Positions 19,741-29,267 of a DNA stretch of 64,000 bases are shown here, piece by piece. Each line of letters starts with the position of its first letter. Position 1 is the first letter of the stretch. This stretch comes from Scytolyngbya sp. HA4215-MV1 (lineage in GTDB: Bacteria; Cyanobacteriota; Cyanobacteriia; Leptolyngbyales; Leptolyngbyaceae), in contig JAHHIA010000001.1 in assembly GCA_019359045.1 (NCBI GenBank), forward strand, positions 682,001 through 746,000, written 5' to 3'. Under the pieces are notes generated by a model. That model worked only from the letters and a program-made list of their open reading frames with translations, was not told the origin of the DNA and made no database searches. Made by a program: the position numbers and the translations under genes.

Positions 19741-20995
19741 ATTCGAGTTTTTGGATGATGGCTATTGCATTAGCAATTCCATCTTCAGTGCGGATCTTTG
19801 CGCCTAAGTCTGATGCACGCTGACGCATTGCGCGATCGCCCACCACCGTTTGGATTGCCTGTGCCAGCCGTTCAACCGTCAGTTGTTTACGGGGAATGGG
19901 TGCTGTTCCTACGCCTAAGTCTGCCACCCGTTGCCCCCAAAAGCCCTGATCGCCAAAAAACGGAACAATCACGGTCGGAACGCCTGCCCGAAGTCCTGCG
20001 GCGGTCGTACCGGCTCCCCCATGATGAACCACTGCTGCAACTCGCGGAAATAGCCACGCATGGGGAACTGAATGGACGAGAAAAGCATGGTCGGGTAGAT
20101 TTTCTGTTCGCATTCCACTCCAGCCAGCCGACAAAATAGCTCGTTGTCCTGTTTTGTCGAGCGCTTGCAAAACCAGATCGGCGGTTTCCTCCGGGTTGCG
20201 ATTGCCCATACTGCCGAAGCCGATATACACCGGAGGCGAACCTGCCTGCAAAAAGTCCTCAAGATCGGCAGGGGGAGTCCAATCGGCTGCGGCATCCAGA
20301 AACCAATAGCCTGTGACATAGGTATTCTGCCAATCTGACGGTTTTGCCAGCACAGAAGGACTGAACCCGTAAAGCGTAGGATAGCGATGCAAAGCGGGAG
20401 ACGGGTGGGGACCGAAAAAGGGAGATGGGGGTAAGCTGAGAACCTGCTTACGGGCAGCCGTATCGCCTGAACGGGAACCTTGCCAGATGATTTGTCTCAA
20501 TGCTTGATGAGACAACCAATTCACCATCCCGCCAAAGCGATCGATCGACTGAGGAAACAAAATCCCCGGAAAGGTTTTGGTGGGCGTAAAGGGAAACACA
20601 AACGCTTGTAGCAGGGGAATTTCCAGCTTTTCGGCGATCGCCAATGCCAGATAAAGCCCTCCCACTCCTGCGATGAGTAAATCCATGCCTCGACAAGCCT
20701 CTAGCCCTGCCTGTGCCCAGCGGATGGCGACCCGTGTGCTTTCTTTGGCTGTGCGGAGAGTCAGCATGATGAAATTCCCTTTCTCGGCAAGCTCCCGCAT
20801 TTCTGGTGTTTCAATCAGTTCTTGCACATTCCCGTGCATGGGACAAAACGCCAGTCCGTGAGACGTGACCAGTGCCTCAAAGTTTTCATGAGTGAGTAAG
20901 CGAACCTCGTAACCGGCTGCTTTTAGCCCTTTTCCTAAGGCAATGTACGGTTGAACATCTCCCTGGCTTCCCAAAGCAATGATGGCGATACGCAT
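19706..20995 (-). CDS. GT1-family glycosyltransferase (UGT/MGT type)
   Basis: 429 residues with a GT-B fold: N-terminal ALGSQGDVQPYIALGKGL and C-terminal donor-binding signature HSVPHAWLFPRVAAVVHHGGAGTTAAGLRAG (about 310-340), typical of enzymes that glucosylate sterols, macrolides or flavonoids. The acceptor is unknown. Divergent from a TetR gene (21132) with two TGAC..GTCA palindromes between. A related enzyme sits at 58785. Confidence 0.9.
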   Translation of the reverse strand: MRIAIIALGSQGDVQPYIALGKGLKAAGYEVRLLTHENFEALVTSHGLAFCPMHGNVQELIETPEMRELAEKGNFIMLTLRTAKESTRVAIRWAQAGLEACRGMDLLIAGVGGLYLALAIAEKLEIPLLQAFVFPFTPTKTFPGILFPQSIDRFGGMVNWLSHQALRQIIWQGSRSGDTAARKQVLSLPPSPFFGPHPSPALHRYPTLYGFSPSVLAKPSDWQNTYVTGYWFLDAAADWTPPADLEDFLQAGSPPVYIGFGSMGNRNPEETADLVLQALDKTGQRAILSAGWSGMRTENLPDHAFLVHSVPHAWLFPRVAAVVHHGGAGTTAAGLRAGVPTVIVPFFGDQGFWGQRVADLGVGTAPIPRKQLTVERLAQAIQTVVGDRAMRQRASDLGAKIRTEDGIANAIAIIQKLEFKFPEHSFADS

Positions 20996-21040
20996 CGCGG
21001 GTGACCCCTATGTCATGAACTGGATCTTACAAATTAAAGA

Positions 21041-21071
21041 TGACGGCTGTGTCATTTTGACGATAGCGTCA
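21041..21071. promoter_or_regulatory. Two short palindromes, GT1/TetR intergenic region
   Basis: TGACGGCTGTGTCA at 21041-21054 and TGACGATAGCGTCA at 21058-21071, about 17 bp apart, between the divergent glycosyltransferase and TetR genes. Likely operator pair of that TetR protein. Confidence 0.7.
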
Positions 21072-21131
21072 TTTTGATGAGGGTGTCAACAGCGGGGTAT
21101 GCTAGGGTCGGTATGGTTCAAAGCAAGCTTC

Positions 21132-21764
21132 ATGAAGCCTTCTCGTCGAGCCTCGATTGGTCTGGAAAAACGGGAACGGACGCGATCGCATTTAATCGAG
21201 TCCGCCTATCGGGTCTTTGCGCGTAAAGAAACCGATGCCGTCACCATTGACGACATCATTGCCGAGGCAGGCGTTGCCAGGGGAACGTTTTACAACTATT
21301 TCCAGACCCGCGAGGATGTGTTGAGAGCCGTTGCTGCATCCCTGAGTGATGTCATCAATCAAAAAATTTGGGCACAATATGCGACGATCTCAGACCCTGC
21401 GGAACGAATGGCGATCGGTTTACGGCAGTTTCTCCATCAAGCGATGCGAGATGCCACGTGGGGATGGGTGATTGTGCGCATTGGCTTGGTGGCAGCCCCG
21501 TTGAGTGAAACGATCGAACGGGGTTTGATGTCAGATCTAGAAGCTGGAATCCGACTAAATCGATTTCAGGTGGAGAGTTCGCAAGCCGCGATCGATCTTG
21601 TTTTAGGAACAGCACTGATGGCAACACGGACCATTCTGGAAGGACATCGCGAACCGAACTATCCGGAACAAGTGACAAAGTTGGTTCTCAAATCTCTGGG
21701 AGTGGCCAATGATGATGCAGGGGCGATCGCTTTCAAAGCTTTAGAGCCTCTTCCAGAGGAGTAA
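21132..21764 (+). CDS. TetR-family regulator
   Basis: About 210 residues from MKPSRRASIGLEKRERTRSH (an upstream in-frame ATG at 21099 is possible; neither has a strong ribosome site). HTH VTIDDIIAEAGVARGTFYNYFQTREDVL is typical. Divergent from the glycosyltransferase gene and probably its repressor. Confidence 0.88.
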   Translation: MKPSRRASIGLEKRERTRSHLIESAYRVFARKETDAVTIDDIIAEAGVARGTFYNYFQTREDVLRAVAASLSDVINQKIWAQYATISDPAERMAIGLRQFLHQAMRDATWGWVIVRIGLVAAPLSETIERGLMSDLEAGIRLNRFQVESSQAAIDLVLGTALMATRTILEGHREPNYPEQVTKLVLKSLGVANDDAGAIAFKALEPLPEE

Positions 21765-21775
21765 TTCATTTTCAA

Positions 21776-22480
21776 CTACCCCATTGGATTTTCTGTATTT
21801 AGCTGAGTGGCTATCTTCTGGGTTTGAGTCTGGAAAGCATCTAGAAGCGGTTGGCCTAACTGCAGGAGCGATTGCACAACCTTCTCACCTGCTGTTTCTG
21901 GTGTACCTGCGTTGAAAGGTGCTTCAGGCATGTATTCCATCATAAGTTGTGTCATCTTTGCAACTTGCTCTCCGCACAGTAAACCCAATAAGGTCAAGCC
22001 AAAATCAATTCCTGAGGTGACGCCTGCCCCCGTAACTCGATTGCGATCTACCACCACTCGTTGCGGAACAACCTCCACACCTAGCATTGCCAGTTGGTCT
22101 CGAAATGCCCAATGACACGTGGCTTTATAGCCTTGCAACAGACCCGCCGCTGCTAAAATCAGTGAGCCTGTACAGACACTTGTAACATATTGGGCTGTGA
22201 TGCTTTGTTGCTCCAAAAAATGCAATATTTCAGCATCTTGCATCACTTCAACTTGTCCAATGCCACCACCTGGGACACAAATTACATTTAACGGTGGACA
22301 CTCTGCCAGAGTCGTTGTTGGAGTCAAGACTAATTCTTCATTGCTGACCACAGGAGCCAATGTTTTTGAGATGAGGTGAACCTGAGTATCGTATGGAAAG
22401 GCCAGCACCTGGTAAGCACCCATCACATCCAGTTGAATGACTCCGGGATAGATCAAAAAGCCAATTTGTAGCGGATTCAT
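21776..22480 (-). CDS. DJ-1/PfpI family protein, isonitrile hydratase-like
   Basis: About 234 residues starting at MNPLQIGFLIYPGVIQLDV. The nucleophile elbow Cys is in VTSVCTGSLILAAAGLL (about residue 106), the pattern of InhA/isonitrile hydratase and of the sensor domain of GlxA regulators, but no HTH is attached. Divergent from a LuxR-type regulator (22579). Enzymatic role is inferred from family. Confidence 0.85.
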   Translation of the reverse strand: MNPLQIGFLIYPGVIQLDVMGAYQVLAFPYDTQVHLISKTLAPVVSNEELVLTPTTTLAECPPLNVICVPGGGIGQVEVMQDAEILHFLEQQSITAQYVTSVCTGSLILAAAGLLQGYKATCHWAFRDQLAMLGVEVVPQRVVVDRNRVTGAGVTSGIDFGLTLLGLLCGEQVAKMTQLMMEYMPEAPFNAGTPETAGEKVVQSLLQLGQPLLDAFQTQTQKIATQLNTENPMG

Positions 22481-22578
22481 GCTTCTACAGTTGTCTAAGA
22501 TGTGTTGATTGTGAAACGATTGTAGGAAGAGTTTCTCAGCTTCGATAGTCCTCAAGTGGGTACACTTTCAGTCCAACA

Positions 22579-23295
22579 ATGACTCGTTCTCTACACCCTC
22601 TGTTTCAAGCGATCGCCACCGCTTCCACCGAAGCGGCATTGCGCGATCGCTTTATAGATGGAGTCAGCGAATATTTTGGGGTGCAGCGCTGGGGAATTTA
22701 CCTTCTAGACGATGAGAATCATCTAGCCAGTTTTGATGTTGTTGGGGTTTCTGATTCTTTTGTAGAACGGTACGAGCAAATAGGCAGAACCGTTGATCCA
22801 GTATTGCAGTATGTTCTAGAAAACCATGCCCCAGCTCATGAAGAATTGGTGCTTCCAATGGGAACGTGGAAACAAAGCGAACTTTACCAGCGATGTTGTG
22901 CTGAGTACGACCACGAACACATTATGACAGGGCCGGTTGTGGGAAATGGGCAGTTAATTGGTACGGTTCACTTTGCTCGTGTGGGACAAACACCCGCCTT
23001 TAATCTTCATGAGTTGGCAAGCCTGGGAGCCGTTTGCACCCATCTCTCCGCCTGTCTTGCTGGGTTACGAAAAACAGCCTCACCATCTCCCAGCTTATTT
23101 GCTCAACGTCTCACACCCCGGGAAATTCAGATTGCCAAACTGGTTGCCAGAGGGCTAACGAATGCGGAGGTTGGGGCAGAACTTTGGATTACTCAGAATT
23201 CGGTGAAACAAGCGTTGAAACGAATGTTTCGGAAGCTAGAGGTTTCTGCCCGCACAGAAATGGTCGCAAAATTGAGGGATGTATTACGAGAATGA
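22579..23295 (+). CDS. GAF-LuxR transcriptional regulator
   Basis: 238 residues: N-terminal GAF-like sensory domain (about 1-160) and C-terminal LuxR HTH (LTPREIQIAKLVARGLTNAEVGAELWITQNSVKQALKRMFRKLEV, about 175-220). No receiver domain, so it probably senses a small molecule directly. Divergent from the DJ-1/PfpI gene, its likely target. Confidence 0.88.
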   Translation: MTRSLHPLFQAIATASTEAALRDRFIDGVSEYFGVQRWGIYLLDDENHLASFDVVGVSDSFVERYEQIGRTVDPVLQYVLENHAPAHEELVLPMGTWKQSELYQRCCAEYDHEHIMTGPVVGNGQLIGTVHFARVGQTPAFNLHELASLGAVCTHLSACLAGLRKTASPSPSLFAQRLTPREIQIAKLVARGLTNAEVGAELWITQNSVKQALKRMFRKLEVSARTEMVAKLRDVLRE

Positions 23296-23325
23296 TCATC
23301 ACATCGCAGATTGTTTGTCCTGCAA

Positions 23326-23780
23326 CTACCGCTTTGCGTAGGCAACCAAGGAAACGCCCAAAACGACTAACACAGCTCCGGCAATGCGGGTTGGACTGGC
23401 CGCATATTTAGTCAGTCCAATTGCACCATAATGATCGAGAAATAGGGCGGCGATCATTTGCCCAGCGATCGTCAGCGCCAGGGCGAGCGCAGCACCAATT
23501 TTAGGGGTAGCAAAAATGGTTGACCAGACATACAACTTACCTAAACAGCCACCAATCCACATCTACCAGGAGGTTTGAGCCAGAGCCGTTGTAGCAGGAA
23601 GGGGATATCGCGCAAAAAACAGAGAACCAGGGATGCTAACGTTCCAGCTAGATAGGAAATAAAGGTGACTTGCATCGGTTCGCCCACGTAACGTCGCAGC
23701 AAGGTATTGATCGCGACTTGAACGGGGAGAATTGTGCCGCCGAGTAGTGCTGCTAACAGGTAAATGGTTCGACTATTCAT
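23326..23780 (-). pseudogene. DMT/YdcZ-type membrane protein, frameshifted
   Basis: The 5' part (MNSRTIYLLAALLGGTILPVQVAINTLL) and the 3' part (MWIGGCLGKLYVWSTIFATPKIGAALALALTIAGQM) together make one about 150-residue DUF606/YdcZ DMT transporter, but lie in different frames that break near 23560. A one-base indel explains it; a sequencing error cannot be excluded. Confidence 0.75.
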
Positions 23781-23866
23781 GTTCAATCTCTGATGATAGT
23801 TTCCATTGTGAATATAGCCATGCTTTGGCACTATTACCTTATTAAAGCTGCCTTAGTTGTGCCAAC

Positions 23867-24187
23867 TCATGCCTGCTCCGATCGCGCTTTGTCAAAATTG
23901 ATATCTGCAACCAATCGTTGATTAAATCCCATTCCAGCATTATTGATGAGGAGATTCACATCTGAATACGCCTCAACCGCTGCTTTAACCGAGGCTGCAT
24001 CGGTAATATCGAGGGGAATGGGAATGATGCGATCGGGATCGGTTGCGGCAATGTCCTTCAAGCTATCGGGATTGCGTGCCCCGGCATAAATGCGAGTAGC
24101 TCCAGCCGCTTGTAAACCTCGAATATAGTATTGCCCAATACCACCATTTGCGCCCGTTACAAATGCGATTGCACCTTGAACCTGCAT
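23867..24187 (-). pseudogene. Short-chain dehydrogenase, C-terminally truncated
   Basis: 106 residues keep the cofactor site (TGANGGIG) and the NNAG motif (LLINNAGMG) but stop before the catalytic Ser-Tyr-Lys; normal length is about 240. Close relative of the complete gene at 24773, so it may be a decaying duplicate. Divergent from the HxlR gene at 24345. Confidence 0.75.
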
Positions 24188-24344
24188 TGTGTTGTGTCCT
24201 CATCAGATTTGTCATGGGTCATTTGCCACTCTAAGCAAGCGAGACCAATGATCAACGACCATGACCAAGGGTATACTCCTACTAACTTTTTCGGAAGTAC
24301 CTACTTTTTTGTAAGCTTCCTCAAGCTATGGGAAAGTAGCGTAG

Positions 24345-24641
24345 ATGAGCAATGAACTCACCCAAGGGACGGTATTTGTCCAAACCACCTTAAAAGTGTT
24401 AGGTGGGAAATGGAAGATTTTGATTCTGTGGCATTTAAAGGATGAGACAAAGCGATTTAGTGAACTCAAACGATTAATGCCAGAAATCACCGAAAAGATG
24501 CTGATTCAACAATTGAGGGAACTAGAAAGAGATGGCATTGTCGATCGCAATGTCTATTCAGAAGTGCCACCAAAAGTAGAGTATTCGTTTACAGAGTATG
24601 GGCTGACGCTCAAACCTGTCCTGCAAGTTCTTTGCAATTAG
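24345..24641 (+). CDS. HxlR-family regulator
   Basis: 98 residues, winged-helix HxlR signature ([51 protein letters not shown]). These often sense electrophiles or redox state and control neighbouring oxidoreductases. It lies between a truncated and an intact SDR gene; the upstream spacer has the repeated TACTAACTTTTT/TACCTACTTTTTT tracts that could be its binding sites. Confidence 0.88.
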   Translation: MSNELTQGTVFVQTTLKVLGGKWKILILWHLKDETKRFSELKRLMPEITEKMLIQQLRELERDGIVDRNVYSEVPPKVEYSFTEYGLTLKPVLQVLCN

Positions 24642-24772
24642 GGAGAAAATCATTTAAAGCGTGTTCAGTAAGAGCATTTCCCATATACTCAATCATTCTG
24701 ACTGTAGCGTTCAGTTTAATTCACTGAGACTTGCTTCTCGACATTAGCAACAAATGATAAATGAAAGACAAG

Positions 24773-25513
24773 TCACGATTGAGGCAACATGCCAGCAAAT
24801 TGCTTTTCAACCGCTTTGGGGTCTTGCCGAATGCCAGCAAATACCTGTTCAGAAACTGGATCAGGCTGGACATCTTCAATACCTTGCTTGACTGCTTGCA
24901 GCGTTGCCTGAGCAATTTGAATGGGTGGAACTTTATCAAGAGGAACGTTCTCTGCCATTGCAGTATCCACTGGTCCCGGAAAGACCCCCACAACCAGTGT
25001 TCTCTGGCTTGCCAGTTCTGCTCGGATTCCTTGAGTGAGGGACAGTAATGCGGCTTTCGAGGCACTATAGGATGCAAAAACTGGGACATTCACCAGTGAG
25101 GCGATCGACAACAGATTGACGATCGCACCACCGCCATTTTGCTTGAGGATGGGCGCAAAGGCACGAATCATATTCAGCGTACCGAAGTAGTTAGTTTCCA
25201 TTTCCCAACGAGCCGTTTCCAGCGTTGAGGGAGCAAAGAAACCACCCGTACCAGACACTCCAGCATTATTAATCAGCAGGGTTACGTCCTGAGTTGTTGC
25301 AGCGATCGCTGAAATTTGATCCGGATTAGTCACATCAAGCGCCAGAGGGACAATCCGGTCTGGCGAAATTGCAACGACTTCTTGCAGTGAATCTAGACTA
25401 CGAGCCGTTGCATAAATTTTTGCGGCTCCGGCTTGTACGAATGCTTCTACAAACGCCTGCCCAATTCCCCGATTTGCACCCGTCACTAACACAACAGAAT
25501 CTTCGATATTCAT
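24773..25513 (-). CDS. Short-chain dehydrogenase/reductase
   Basis: 246 residues from MNIEDSVVLVTGANRGIGQAF. All classical SDR features are present: TGANRGIG cofactor loop, NNAGVSG, catalytic Ser (LLSIASLVNVP) and YSASK (about 155-159), then PGPVDT. The substrate is unknown. Divergent from the LysR gene at 25633, which likely controls it. Confidence 0.9.
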   Translation of the reverse strand: MNIEDSVVLVTGANRGIGQAFVEAFVQAGAAKIYATARSLDSLQEVVAISPDRIVPLALDVTNPDQISAIAATTQDVTLLINNAGVSGTGGFFAPSTLETARWEMETNYFGTLNMIRAFAPILKQNGGGAIVNLLSIASLVNVPVFASYSASKAALLSLTQGIRAELASQRTLVVGVFPGPVDTAMAENVPLDKVPPIQIAQATLQAVKQGIEDVQPDPVSEQVFAGIRQDPKAVEKQFAGMLPQS

Positions 25514-25632
25514 ACAAACCTCTACATTTAATGCGTCACGTATGGCTGACTTCTTTATCATGATTGATGCAATTAGCTTTGAGAAGATAGCAAAAAGGAA
25601 TATGATTGATTCCAAATTAGAATAGGAAGACG

Positions 25633-26538
25633 ATGGATCGAATTGCCTGCATGAAAAGCTTTGTCCGCACCGTCGAAACGGGCAGTTTTTCTGCGGTTGC
25701 ACGAGAACTGGAGACTACTCAACCGACAATCAGTAAGCAAATTGCTGCACTGGAGGAGTATTTGGATGTGCAATTGTTGATTCGCTCGACTCGCGCTGTC
25801 AGTTTGACCAATGCAGGGGCGCGGTTTTATGAACACTGTCAACGAGTCCTGGAAGCTGTTTCCGAAGCGGAGGCTAGTGTTGGGCAACGACAGAAAGCAG
25901 CCGGGGTATTGCGAGTCAGTTCTCCGGTTGCCTTTGGTCAACTGCAAATTGTGCCCCGTTTGAAAGCGTTTCTCGATCGCTACCCAGACATCAAAATCGA
26001 TCTGCTGATGACCGACCAGTTTGTGGATTTGGTGGAAGAAGGGGTCGATTTAGCAATTCGCATTGGTAACGTTCAGGATACTTCCCTGATTACCCAGCGG
26101 ATTGGCACGACGCGACGAATTACCGTTGCTCATCAATCCTATTTCGATCGGGCAGGGGAACCTCAAACACCAGAAGACCTCATCCACCACAATTGCATCG
26201 TCTATACCCGATTAGCCACAGGCAATGAGTGGCACTTTGAAAGTTCTAAAGGACCCATTAAAGTTACGGTGGGCGGCAATATTCAAGCCAACAGCTCGGT
26301 CGCTATTCGGGAAGCCGTTTTTGCCGGTTTAGGCATTGCCGTCGCTCCCATCTGGTTATTTGGTGATGCAATGCATGGCGACTTGCGCGTTATCCTCAAA
26401 GCGTATCAACCTGTTCCTTTACCAATTCACGCTGTTTATCGCAGAGGACGGTTTATACCCGCTAAAGTCCGTTGCTTGATTGATTTTCTGTCGAGTGAAT
26501 TCAAGTTAGACCCCTGGGTGTCGGACGACGGAGCGTAA
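25633..26538 (+). CDS. LysR-family regulator
   Basis: 301 residues, N-terminal winged HTH (GSFSAVARELETTQPTISKQIAALEEYLDVQLLIRSTRAVSLT, about 18-60) and a periplasmic-binding-protein-like effector domain. ATG follows AGGAAG at 25625. Divergent from the SDR at 25513; effector unknown. Confidence 0.9.
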   Translation: MDRIACMKSFVRTVETGSFSAVARELETTQPTISKQIAALEEYLDVQLLIRSTRAVSLTNAGARFYEHCQRVLEAVSEAEASVGQRQKAAGVLRVSSPVAFGQLQIVPRLKAFLDRYPDIKIDLLMTDQFVDLVEEGVDLAIRIGNVQDTSLITQRIGTTRRITVAHQSYFDRAGEPQTPEDLIHHNCIVYTRLATGNEWHFESSKGPIKVTVGGNIQANSSVAIREAVFAGLGIAVAPIWLFGDAMHGDLRVILKAYQPVPLPIHAVYRRGRFIPAKVRCLIDFLSSEFKLDPWVSDDGA

Positions 26539-26659
26539 CCACTGCTGTCTGGCTTGATCGTGATTCTTGCTATGCCAGAGCAAGGATTGCAGCCATTTTT
26601 CTCGTTATTCCCCGACAAGTCTATTAAATAAAAGAGTTTATAGCTTAACCAAGCTCTCC

Positions 26660-27364
26660 TTACCAGGGCACAAGCTTCCCATCTCGAAAGAAACCGCCTG
26701 TCGGTCCATCATCCGGTAGCATTGCTGCCCAAACGACACTGGCCGCCCCATCCTCTACAGGTCGCCCACCTGATCCTCCCATATCGGTTGCCACCCAACC
26801 CGGACAGACTGCATTCACTAAAATCCCCTCACTCTTCAGTTCAGCCGCCAGGGAACGAGTAAAGGCGTTGAGTGCCGCTTTAGAAACGCTGTAGGCAGGG
26901 GTGCTGTTGTCCATACTGGCGATCGACCCCGCGCCACTCGAAACGTTGACAATCCGACCGCGTTGGCTACGGCGCAGTAGGGGAATAAAGGCCTTACACA
27001 TCCGCCACGGGCCTAATGTGTTGGTATTGATTGCTTCCTGCACGGTATCAAAATCCGCTGTACTGGGCTGCTGCCAGGTATCGTAGAGAATCCCTGCATT
27101 GTTGACTAAAATATCCAGTCGTCCATATTCCTACTCTACTTGAGCGGCAAGCTGAGTCATGCTTTCTAGATCGGTGACATCCAATTGGCGGGGAAGAACC
27201 TGGAATCCTGCGTCAATCAGTTGCGCCGCTGCCCGTTCGCCTTTTTGCAGATCCCGCGAACCGAGAATCACGGTTATACCTTTGTGAGCTAGTTGCCGCA
27301 CCACTTCCAGCCCAATTCCACGATTTGCGCCTGTAACAATGGCAATGCGTTCTGCTAATAGCAT
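26660..27364 (-). pseudogene. Short-chain dehydrogenase with in-frame stop
   Basis: A complete SDR of about 234 residues (TGANRGIGLEVV at the start, NNAG in the middle, YSVSK and VCPGWV later) interrupted in frame by one TAG near 27130, after QLAAQVE and before EYGRLDILVNNAG. Either a fresh nonsense mutation or a sequencing error; otherwise the frame is intact. Confidence 0.8.
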
Positions 27365-27419
27365 GGGCGATCGCTCCTTCTACAAAGGGGACAATAATCT
27401 CAAACCGAGTGCTCTAATA

Positions 27420-27914
27420 CTACTGTCTAGAACCTGGACTTTTGGCAGCAGCGGGTTCAGCTTCTTCGTACTGATCGCGATGACGTACGGCTAATCGTAC
27501 ATACTCTGGATCAGTCTTCGCCAATTGCCATTGTTCATAAAAAATCCTGGCAGATTGAGCTTTGATCGGATCTTCTTGGCGGGGTAGAACTGTTTTAGAG
27601 CTGGCTGCGTACTTGCGTCCTGATTTGTGATTAGCATAGCGACGCGATCGCGTATACCCCATCTGCAAAAACTTTCGTGCCATGTCCATGCCTACAAAAT
27701 CGCCTTCAGCTTTGTATTGGAGAAACAGGCTGTAGATTTTGTCAGCAGACTGACGGGCAATGTCTGGGGTTTTAAATTTCCAGTAGGGCAAAATCTCGCT
27801 TTTGTAGGGTTCGACCAGCAAAACGCCCTGTTCACCCCGACCAATCCGGTACAGTGCTGGATGCTGGCGAAAGTCGATCGCTTTGAAATTGAGTGAGTAA
27901 TCAAATTTCCTCAT
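27420..27914 (-). CDS. DUF4385 protein
   Basis: 164 residues from MRKFDYSLNFKAIDFRQHP. Matches the family core (YRIGRGEQGVLLVEPYKSEILPYW and DFVGMDMARKFLQMGYTRSRRYANHKSGRKY). Function unknown; members are widespread single-domain cytoplasmic proteins. The C-terminus is charged and low-complexity. Confidence 0.85.
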   Translation of the reverse strand: MRKFDYSLNFKAIDFRQHPALYRIGRGEQGVLLVEPYKSEILPYWKFKTPDIARQSADKIYSLFLQYKAEGDFVGMDMARKFLQMGYTRSRRYANHKSGRKYAASSKTVLPRQEDPIKAQSARIFYEQWQLAKTDPEYVRLAVRHRDQYEEAEPAAAKSPGSRQ

Positions 27915-28059
27915 CTGCAAAAGCTGAGCTACGTCCAAGGTGTACGATTTGACTCATTCCCTTTATGTTGACCAAATCCATTGGGGTTGGAATCGCTCTA
28001 CTGACATACCATACATCCACCCTTGAGAAGGGTTTCAGAGCAAGCAATAGATTGCTTCG

Positions 28060-28110
28060 TCAAGTAATACTTGACATCCTCTTTTCAGATCTGTAAAGTA
28101 ATACTTGACA
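28060..28110. promoter_or_regulatory. Two AAGTAATACTT operators
   Basis: TCAAGTAATACTTGA at 28060-28074 and AAAGTAATACTTGA at 28095-28108, both followed by CA, 35 bp apart and just before the XRE-Clp_N gene at 28124. Dyad symmetry and position suggest autoregulation by that XRE protein. Confidence 0.8.
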
Positions 28111-28123
28111 GTGGGTAAAGTGG

Positions 28124-28816
28124 ATGAAAAATCGCCTGAAAGAGCTTCGACAACGGCACCAATGGTCACAATCCGATCTCGCTAGAAAATTGGGAGTGAG
28201 TCGTCAAGCGGTCAACGGGTTTGAATCGGGTAAGTTCGACCCCAGCTTAGATATGGCGTTCAAGATTGCCAGTCTGTTTCAGGTCACGATCGAAGACGTT
28301 TTCATTTTTGAGGCAAAGAATTCGATGCAAGCATTACTTGAACGAGTCAAAAATTTCTTCGGTTTTGAGTTTGGGTTTGAACGGTTCACAGAACAGGCAA
28401 TTCATGTCATCACCTTCGCTCGTAATGAAGCCTTACGGTTGCAGCAACCAGCACAGGGCATAGCTCCACAGGAACCGCAGGTTGAACCAGAACACTTGCT
28501 AGCTGGATTGCTGGCTGATCCAACAACAACATCTGCTCAATTGCTCCAAGAGAATGGTGCAACACTGAGAGTCATAACTGATGAGCATAGTTTTGAACCA
28601 GGAGAGAATCTTAAATTGAGTTCACAAAGCAAGTTTGTCCTGGAGCTTGCTTTACAGGTCGTTCGGCTTCAAGGCAAGAAGGCGATTGGAACAGAACATC
28701 TTTTGTGGGGGTTGATGCGGCTAGCTGACACCGATAGGACCATGCAGACCGATTTGTTTCAGCGTTACGGAATCAATCTCGAAGCATTAAATCATCAACT
28801 CATAGAGATCATTTGA
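28124..28816 (+). CDS. XRE HTH - Clp N-domain fusion protein
   Basis: 230 residues. Residues 1-65 are an XRE/Cro HTH (SQSDLARKLGVSRQAVNGFESGKFDPSLDMAFKIASLF). Residues about 80-230 resemble a Clp N-terminal (substrate-adaptor) repeat pair: FTEQAIHVITFARNEA..EPEHLLAGLL and LELALQVVRLQGKKAIGTEHLLWGLM. This suggests a regulator that senses Clp clients or is itself a Clp adaptor. The stop overlaps the Nudix start region (TGAGATG), so the two are probably coupled. Confidence 0.85.
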   Translation: MKNRLKELRQRHQWSQSDLARKLGVSRQAVNGFESGKFDPSLDMAFKIASLFQVTIEDVFIFEAKNSMQALLERVKNFFGFEFGFERFTEQAIHVITFARNEALRLQQPAQGIAPQEPQVEPEHLLAGLLADPTTTSAQLLQENGATLRVITDEHSFEPGENLKLSSQSKFVLELALQVVRLQGKKAIGTEHLLWGLMRLADTDRTMQTDLFQRYGINLEALNHQLIEII

Positions 28817-28817
28817 G

Positions 28818-29267
28818 ATGGGTATGAATGAGAGAAACGTACTTGCTTTAAACAGGGAGCAGAGGACAGTGTTGATTGTTGATGTCGTCGCCTGGATTTG
28901 CATCAGGGATAGACAGGTTTTGTGTGCCCGGACAACGGGCAAAGATGCGTTTTATTTTCCGGGCGGAAAACCAGAGAAAGGTGAGTCTGACTGGGAAGCA
29001 TTGCGCCGAGAGGTTCAGGAGGAACTCAATGTCAGCCTGATCGCTGAAACTTTAACTGAGGTGATGGTCGTGCAGGAGGTTGCTCATGGCTATACAGAGC
29101 CAACTCAGGTGACGATGCGTTGCTTTGGGGCAGACTATACGGGTGATATCATTGCTAGCTCTGAGATCGAAGCGATCGTGTGGCTGAGGTACAGAGATGT
29201 AAACCAGTGTGCGCCAGCCACTCAACGGGTACTGGAATATTTGTATCAGCAGCAGATGATTGATTAG
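28818..29267 (+). CDS. Nudix hydrolase
   Basis: 149 residues with a complete Nudix box (GGKPEKGESDWEALRREVQEEL, about 53-74, fitting Gx5Ex7REUxEExGU). Would hydrolyse a nucleoside diphosphate derivative; the substrate is unknown. It follows the XRE-Clp_N gene by one base and its 3' end overlaps the convergent sigma factor by 4 bases. Confidence 0.88.
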   Translation: MGMNERNVLALNREQRTVLIVDVVAWICIRDRQVLCARTTGKDAFYFPGGKPEKGESDWEALRREVQEELNVSLIAETLTEVMVVQEVAHGYTEPTQVTMRCFGADYTGDIIASSEIEAIVWLRYRDVNQCAPATQRVLEYLYQQQMID

